Shown here one piece after another: positions 34,667-38,584 of a DNA stretch of 38,584 nucleotides. The DNA is from Spirochaetota bacterium (GTDB lineage: Bacteria > Spirochaetota > UBA4802 > UBA5550). The position numbers and the translations under genes are program-made. Numbering within the stretch: the stretch's first letter is position 1; every line of letters begins with the position of its first letter. The stretch spans positions 1 through 38,584 of the forward strand of contig JAKLIV010000014.1 of assembly GCA_022709405.1 (NCBI GenBank), in the 5' to 3' direction. The notes under the pieces are model-generated. The model searched no databases, was not told the origin of the DNA, and saw only the letters and a list, made by a program, of their open reading frames with translations.

Positions 34667-34685
34667 GATCGTTCTCCTCGTTCGG

Positions 34686-35147
34686 TTATTGAAGATACCC
34701 GGTCATCGGGAATTTATGGTTCACCCTGCGGTGGCAGGACCAGCAGGTCCGGTCCTCTACGGTTATGCGCGAGACCATCTCGCCATGACAGCGCGTGCAG
34801 TTGTCCTGCAGCGTTTTGGAGCCATGACCGGAGATCGTCAGGCTGTCGGAAAACATCCTGCCGAAAAAAAACACCACGTCCTTGGTCCCGTCCAGGCCCT
34901 TCCAGAGCATGTGGTTCGGAAAATTGTCGTTGGGGAGGTGGCAGTCGACGCATTTGACGCTTCGGTGCAGCCCGGTCTTGAGCCAGGCGTCATGCTGGTA
35001 TTCCATCACATGGCAGGAAGCGCAGAATTCGGGCGAAGATGTGAGACTGTACAGATCGGGCGGCCCGAAAAACGCGAAAAGAAACAGCGCCGTAGCCCCG
35101 ACCGCCAGAGGTATGAGATACTTTTTTTTAAGGAATTTTTTGAACAT
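34686..35147 (-). CDS. nrfH: NrfH, membrane tetraheme quinol dehydrogenase of nitrite reductase
   Basis: 153 residues. A single N-terminal membrane helix (~11-28) anchors a small NapC/NirT-type domain with four CxxCH motifs: C-A-S-C-H, C-V-D-C-H, C-T-R-C-H and C-W-S-C-H. C-A-S-C-H-V-M is the position of the Met-ligated first heme in this family. It passes electrons from menaquinol to NrfA. GGGGGAG lies directly upstream of the start. The gene order nrfH-nrfA is the one typical of epsilon- and deltaproteobacteria and their gene-transfer partners. No convincing promoter was found in the 240 bases upstream, so it may be read from ndh. Confidence 0.95.
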   Translation of the reverse strand: MFKKFLKKKYLIPLAVGATALFLFAFFGPPDLYSLTSSPEFCASCHVMEYQHDAWLKTGLHRSVKCVDCHLPNDNFPNHMLWKGLDGTKDVVFFFGRMFSDSLTISGHGSKTLQDNCTRCHGEMVSRITVEDRTCWSCHRRVNHKFPMTGYLQ

Positions 35148-35388
35148 ATATCTCCCCCGCTGTCTTTTATTCTTGATCCGGGAATGGCTCCCGGTCCGGA
35201 GATGGATCTGTTATCTTTTTATTATCGGATTCGGATTTCGGCCGAATGTCTGCCGCATTAATACTGTTCAAGGTGAAACGACAAGGATTCCGATTGGCGG
35301 CTCAACCGTTTACATTCTGCCGCTTTCTCTGTATCCTACCATAACAACTGCCATACGGTAAAGCGTTTTTTCAACAGAGGCCGCCGGC

Positions 35389-36699
35389 CTATCGGCATTC
35401 CGGGCAACGCCTTTCCCGATTGAGACACACGGCCTGTCCGGGGCTATCGCAGCACCGGGGAAGTATGAGCCTCACGGATTTCTCGAAGAAGAAATAGTCA
35501 TAGACCCAGTTGATCATCACCAGGATCTTGTTCCGGAACCCGATGAGGTACATGATGTGCACGGCGAGCCACAGGACCCACGCGACAAACCCGCGCGACT
35601 CTATCCCCCGTATCCGCGTGATGGCCGAGCTCCTGCCGATCGTGGCCATGGTGCCCTTGTCGCGGAACCTGAAGGGGAGCGGCCTGCCGCCGCCGATCTG
35701 CCTGAGTATATTTTTTGCCGCGTGTCGGCCCTGCTGTATCGCTACCGTGGCCACCATGGGAAGCGGACGCTCCTCCTGGACAAAATGGGTGATATCGCCG
35801 GCGATATAGACCGAATCCGCGCCCTTGACGCGAAGGCATTCGTCGCTTTCGATGCGGCCAGCGCCGTTTACCAGCGCCGCCGGGGCCCCCGGAACCGGCG
35901 CGCCGCTGACTCCTGCGGTCCAGACCACTGTCCTGCTCGCCGCCGTAATTCCCCCTGCAAGACCGATGCCGCCATGGGTAACCTCGGCAACCGAGGACCC
36001 GAGCAGGACTTTTATTCCCATTGACTCGAGCCGCGCAAGCGCATAGGCGCCGGACTTTTCATTGAATACGCCGAGCAGCCGCTTCCCGGACTCGACCAGG
36101 CTGATGGAGACATCCTCCCTTGATATTGAGGGAAAATCTTTCCTGAGGGGACCTCTCACCAGTTCGGCAAGTGCGCCTGCGAACTCGACGCCGGTCGGCC
36201 CGCCGCCGATAATGACAAACGAAAGAAGGGCCTTTCTCGTTTCAGGGTCAACCTCGCAGGAAGCGCGCTCGAAGCACGACAATATATGGTTCCTGAGTAT
36301 GATCGCCTCGTCGAGGGTCTTGAGCCCGAACGAATGGGCGCCGGCTCCCTTTATACCGTAGTGATGGGACACGCTTCCGCACGCCACGATGAGATAGTCA
36401 TACACGAGCTTCTGGCCGCCGCATTCAACGAACTTTCCCTGGAAGTCGATCCGTTCAACCTCGGCGCGGAGGTATCTGGCGTTCCTGAATCCGCGCAGCA
36501 GCGTACGCACGGGATAGGCTATCTGCTCAGGTTCGATTTCGGCCGCCGCGACCTGGTACAGGAGAGGCAGAAAGGTGTGGTAGTTGTTCCGGTCAACGAT
36601 GGTGACCCGGACCGGTCCCCCGGACAGGTTCTTCAGGGCCCACAGGCCTGCGAAGCCTGCGCCGATTATTACGACTTCTTTTAACTGTTTTCTTTCCAT
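35389..36699 (-). CDS. ndh: Type-II NADH:quinone oxidoreductase
   Basis: 436 residues. A single-subunit FAD enzyme that moves electrons from NADH to quinone without pumping protons. The FAD-binding G-A-G-F-A-G is at ~13-18, the NADH-binding G-G-G-P-T-G-V-E at ~163-170, and the second FAD motif I-A-G-D-I at ~305. A hydrophobic C-terminal membrane-binding region (~370-410, W-V-L-W-L-A-V-H-I-M-Y-L-I) follows. The final 22 residues hold five cysteines (R-C-C ... C-P-E-C), which is unusual. GGGGGC precedes the start. It is on the same strand as nrfHA, 241 bases ahead. Its inferred promoter carries a Crp/Fnr-type site at -41.5. Confidence 0.9.
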   Translation of the reverse strand: MERKQLKEVVIIGAGFAGLWALKNLSGGPVRVTIVDRNNYHTFLPLLYQVAAAEIEPEQIAYPVRTLLRGFRNARYLRAEVERIDFQGKFVECGGQKLVYDYLIVACGSVSHHYGIKGAGAHSFGLKTLDEAIILRNHILSCFERASCEVDPETRKALLSFVIIGGGPTGVEFAGALAELVRGPLRKDFPSISREDVSISLVESGKRLLGVFNEKSGAYALARLESMGIKVLLGSSVAEVTHGGIGLAGGITAASRTVVWTAGVSGAPVPGAPAALVNGAGRIESDECLRVKGADSVYIAGDITHFVQEERPLPMVATVAIQQGRHAAKNILRQIGGGRPLPFRFRDKGTMATIGRSSAITRIRGIESRGFVAWVLWLAVHIMYLIGFRNKILVMINWVYDYFFFEKSVRLILPRCCDSPGQAVCLNRERRCPECR

Positions 36700-36743
36700 T
36701 GTTCGCCCCCATCCATTACGCAGCGCGCCGCGATTTCAATGAA

Positions 36744-36785
36744 AATATAACCGGGCATTCCGGTGAAGTCATTGACCGCGGTCAA
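36744..36785 (-). promoter_or_regulatory. Class-II Crp/Fnr-type activator site plus -10 of ndh
   Basis: The perfect palindrome TTGACCGCGGTCAA (36772-36785) has the TTGA-N6-TCAA form. On the minus strand it is followed by TATATT (36749-36744). Taking that as the -10 (-12 to -7) puts +1 at 36737, a G, and centres the palindrome at -41.5. This is the position used by Class-II Fnr/Crp activators. There is no good -35, as expected for an activated promoter. The 5' leader is about 38 bases. A site of the form TTGACC-N2-GGTCAA is reminiscent of HcpR-type regulators, from memory. Confidence 0.65.
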
Positions 36786-36838
36786 GACCGCCTGGTCCAG
36801 AAGTCATTCATATGAATCCATATTGCAAGATTTTTTCT

Positions 36839-36867
36839 TTGTGCTGAAGCAGGAAATATGGTATGAT
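36839..36867 (+). promoter_or_regulatory. Promoter of the PAS sensor gene
   Basis: TTGTGC (36839-36844), a 17-base spacer and TATGAT (36862-36867) would start transcription near 36874, 22 bases before the ATG at 36896. Confidence 0.6.
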
Positions 36868-36895
36868 GCTTCAAGACCGTTGACCGAGACCCGAC

Positions 36896-38584
36896 ATGAA
36901 AAAAAAGAACGCCACCCGCGCCGCGACCGGAACCACTCGAAAGACCGGCGCGCAGCGCGCACCGGGAAGCAAGCCCTCGAAAAGTATCGACACCGCGCCG
37001 CGATCAGGCCGTAAAAACCCCGCCGCGGGCCCGAGCGGCGAATACTACAGCCTGTTTGAGCAGTCGCCCCTGTCCCTCTGGGAGGAGGACTTCTCCGCGG
37101 TAAAGAGGGATATCGACATTCTCGCAGGCAAGGGCGTGAAGAATTTCAGGAAGTACCTGAACGCTCATCCGGAAAAGCTTGCCGAGTATTCAAGTCTCAT
37201 CAGAATAATAAACGTCAATAAAAGCACACTGGCCCTATACGGCGCAAAAAACAAACAATCATTCAGGGAAAACCTCGACCTGGTGCTGACGGAGGGATCG
37301 GCCGAAGCCTTCGGCGGCGGCATAGCCGCTTTTGCGCAGGGAAAAACGTCCTTCGAAGCGGTGTCGGTCAACAGGACTTTGAAAGGCGAAACCCTGGACA
37401 TCATAATCCACATGACGATACTGAAAGGCCACGAAAAAGACTGGTCAAGGGTGATGGTATCGATCATCGACATAACGGACTGGAAAAGAAAAAGCAAGGC
37501 GCTGGCCCAGAGCGAGGAGAAGCTCAAGGCCGCGCTGGAGGCGACCGAAGACGGGATAATCGTCGTCGACGCCGGCAGGCAGGTGATAACCATGAACAGC
37601 CGGTTCATGCGGATGTGGTCGCTGCCGAAAAAATTCGCCTCTAAAACCGACGAGCAGGACATGTTCAGGCTCCTCTCAAATAAAATTGCGGAACAGGGAA
37701 AGGGAATCAGTCATACAATGGAAGTATTCGACGGGGCGAGGGTCGAATCCGACACCATCAGGCTCAAGGACGGCCGCTATTTCGACGTGCATACCCGGCC
37801 CCTCAAGCTGCAGGGAAAAATCAGCGGCCGGCTCTGGAGTTTCAGGGACGTCACCCAACATCATAAATCCGACCGTAAAATACGCGACCTCAACCGCAAT
37901 CTCGAAAAAATCATCGAGAAGCGGACAAAGGACCTCACGCAGGCGCTGGAAAAAATCTCCAGCAGAGAGGAGGAGCTGCATCAGAGCGAGGAAATTTTCA
38001 GGGAGGCCTTCGACACCGCCCCGCACGGCATGGGGATCTATGACGACCAGGGAAGGTTCATCATGACGAACAGGGCGTTCGCAAAGATCGTCGGGTACCG
38101 TCCGAGCGAACTCAGAAAAAAAAGATTCACCGACATCACCCATCCGGACGAAATCGAAAAAAGCCAGGATTTTTTCAAAAAGCTCATGCAGGGAGAAATC
38201 CCGTCGTACCAGTTCGAAAAAAGATACATGCACAAGGCGGGATACCCGGTCTGGGCCCTCGTGAGCGTGACCATGGTCCGCGATTCAAAGGGCAGGCCCC
38301 TCAGGATACTGGGACAGATCATCGACATAACGCAAAAAAAGAAAACCGAATGGCTCCTACGCGATTCCGAAGAGATGTACCGCAGGCTCTTCGACGAGGC
38401 GATAGACGCGATTATCGTGGTCGACAAAGAAGCCGGAAAAATCATCGACTGCAACAGGGCCGCGATGGCCCTTCTGGGCAGGAACAAGAAGGAAATCATC
38501 GGAGCGCACCATACGATCATGCATCCCCCTGAAGTGATCGAGAACGGATCAGCCAGGACCTATGCGCTGCACGCCACCACCAGG
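36896..38584 (+). CDS. Multi-PAS sensor protein, probably a histidine kinase (truncated by window edge)
   Basis: 563 codons are visible and the frame is still open at the end of the window. The start is fixed by an in-frame TGA 15 bases upstream. An unusual basic, Pro/Ala/Lys-rich N-terminus (~1-46) has no membrane segment, so the protein is likely cytoplasmic. PAS-like domains follow at ~49-195, ~208-322 and ~365-482, and a fourth begins at ~492. A coiled coil (~322-365) separates the second and third. Each PAS domain ends with the usual D-I-T or D-V-T turn. The kinase core is expected downstream but not seen. Ribosome-binding site weak. Confidence 0.82.
   Translation, partial: MKKKNATRAATGTTRKTGAQRAPGSKPSKSIDTAPRSGRKNPAAGPSGEYYSLFEQSPLSLWEEDFSAVKRDIDILAGKGVKNFRKYLNAHPEKLAEYSSLIRIINVNKSTLALYGAKNKQSFRENLDLVLTEGSAEAFGGGIAAFAQGKTSFEAVSVNRTLKGETLDIIIHMTILKGHEKDWSRVMVSIIDITDWKRKSKALAQSEEKLKAALEATEDGIIVVDAGRQVITMNSRFMRMWSLPKKFASKTDEQDMFRLLSNKIAEQGKGISHTMEVFDGARVESDTIRLKDGRYFDVHTRPLKLQGKISGRLWSFRDVTQHHKSDRKIRDLNRNLEKIIEKRTKDLTQALEKISSREEELHQSEEIFREAFDTAPHGMGIYDDQGRFIMTNRAFAKIVGYRPSELRKKRFTDITHPDEIEKSQDFFKKLMQGEIPSYQFEKRYMHKAGYPVWALVSVTMVRDSKGRPLRILGQIIDITQKKKTEWLLRDSEEMYRRLFDEAIDAIIVVDKEAGKIIDCNRAAMALLGRNKKEIIGAHHTIMHPPEVIENGSARTYALHATTR

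Noticed and set aside
33431..34957. 508-codon open frame on the plus strand
   Set aside because: It lies opposite nrfA and the end of nrfH, whose heme motifs are unmistakable; its product is Arg/Gly/Pro-rich with no domain.
35170..35190. TTGATCCGGGAATG as an Fnr-like site before nrfH
   Set aside because: The right half does not match TCAA, so it is not supported.
1..38584. CRISPR arrays, insertion sequences, prophage or integrase genes
   Set aside because: No regularly spaced direct repeats, transposase or integrase signatures were seen on either strand.

Overview
The window reads as a chromosomal segment of a Gram-negative, probably anaerobic or microaerophilic bacterium. Genes lie densely on both strands and the coding sequence looks moderately GC-rich (not computed). 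Two histidine kinases with 7TMR-DISM-like sensor regions, an AraC regulator fused to a multi-pass membrane sensor, an RsbW/STAS-type signalling cluster, a tungsten-type aldehyde oxidoreductase and NrfHA nitrite reductase are present. That mix suggests a Spirochaetota (Leptospirales-like) or deltaproteobacterial-type lineage. This is inference, and no rRNA is present to settle it. No phage, insertion sequence or CRISPR array was seen.

Left part (1-4,100): an operon with the C-terminus of an aldehyde:ferredoxin oxidoreductase, an iron-type alcohol dehydrogenase paralogue that has lost key metal-binding residues, an SCP2-like protein, an intact iron alcohol dehydrogenase and a four-cluster ferredoxin. 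Together they fit ferredoxin-linked acid/aldehyde/alcohol interconversion. A terminator and tRNA-Pro(CGG) follow.

4,460-8,900: an RsbW-like ATPase, a membrane protein and a STAS protein run straight into gpmI. The divergent mobB and mobA (molybdopterin guanine dinucleotide synthesis) come next. A short GC-rich hairpin sits between them and appears to supply the mobB ribosome-binding site.

8,850-24,250: a large hybrid kinase, purF, a membrane metallophosphoesterase, tRNA-Trp(CCA) with promoter and terminator, and an HpnA-like epimerase. A lipoprotein/7TM hybrid kinase ending in a LytTR DNA-binding domain follows. Then come a secreted protein built on an exact 17-residue repeat period, a LEA type-2 protein, an RhlE-like helicase and a membrane-embedded AraC regulator.

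24,250-31,700: a B12-binding-type radical SAM protein, a DeaD/CsdA-like helicase behind a leader with repeated palindromes, an FGGY sugar kinase, a DUF362 protein and a small methyltransferase.

31,800-38,584: a histidine phosphatase and a Crp/Fnr-family regulator face the nrfHA genes. Type-II NADH dehydrogenase lies upstream of nrfHA on the same strand, which would make a minimal NADH-quinone-nitrite respiratory chain. A perfect TTGA-N6-TCAA palindrome sits exactly at -41.5 of the inferred ndh promoter, matching the E-T-F-S-R recognition helix of the neighbouring regulator. The window ends inside a multi-PAS sensor gene.

The most unusual items are the 17-residue-repeat secreted protein, the LytTR-tailed membrane kinase, the degenerate alcohol dehydrogenase twin and the apparent regulator/operator pair for NADH-nitrite respiration.
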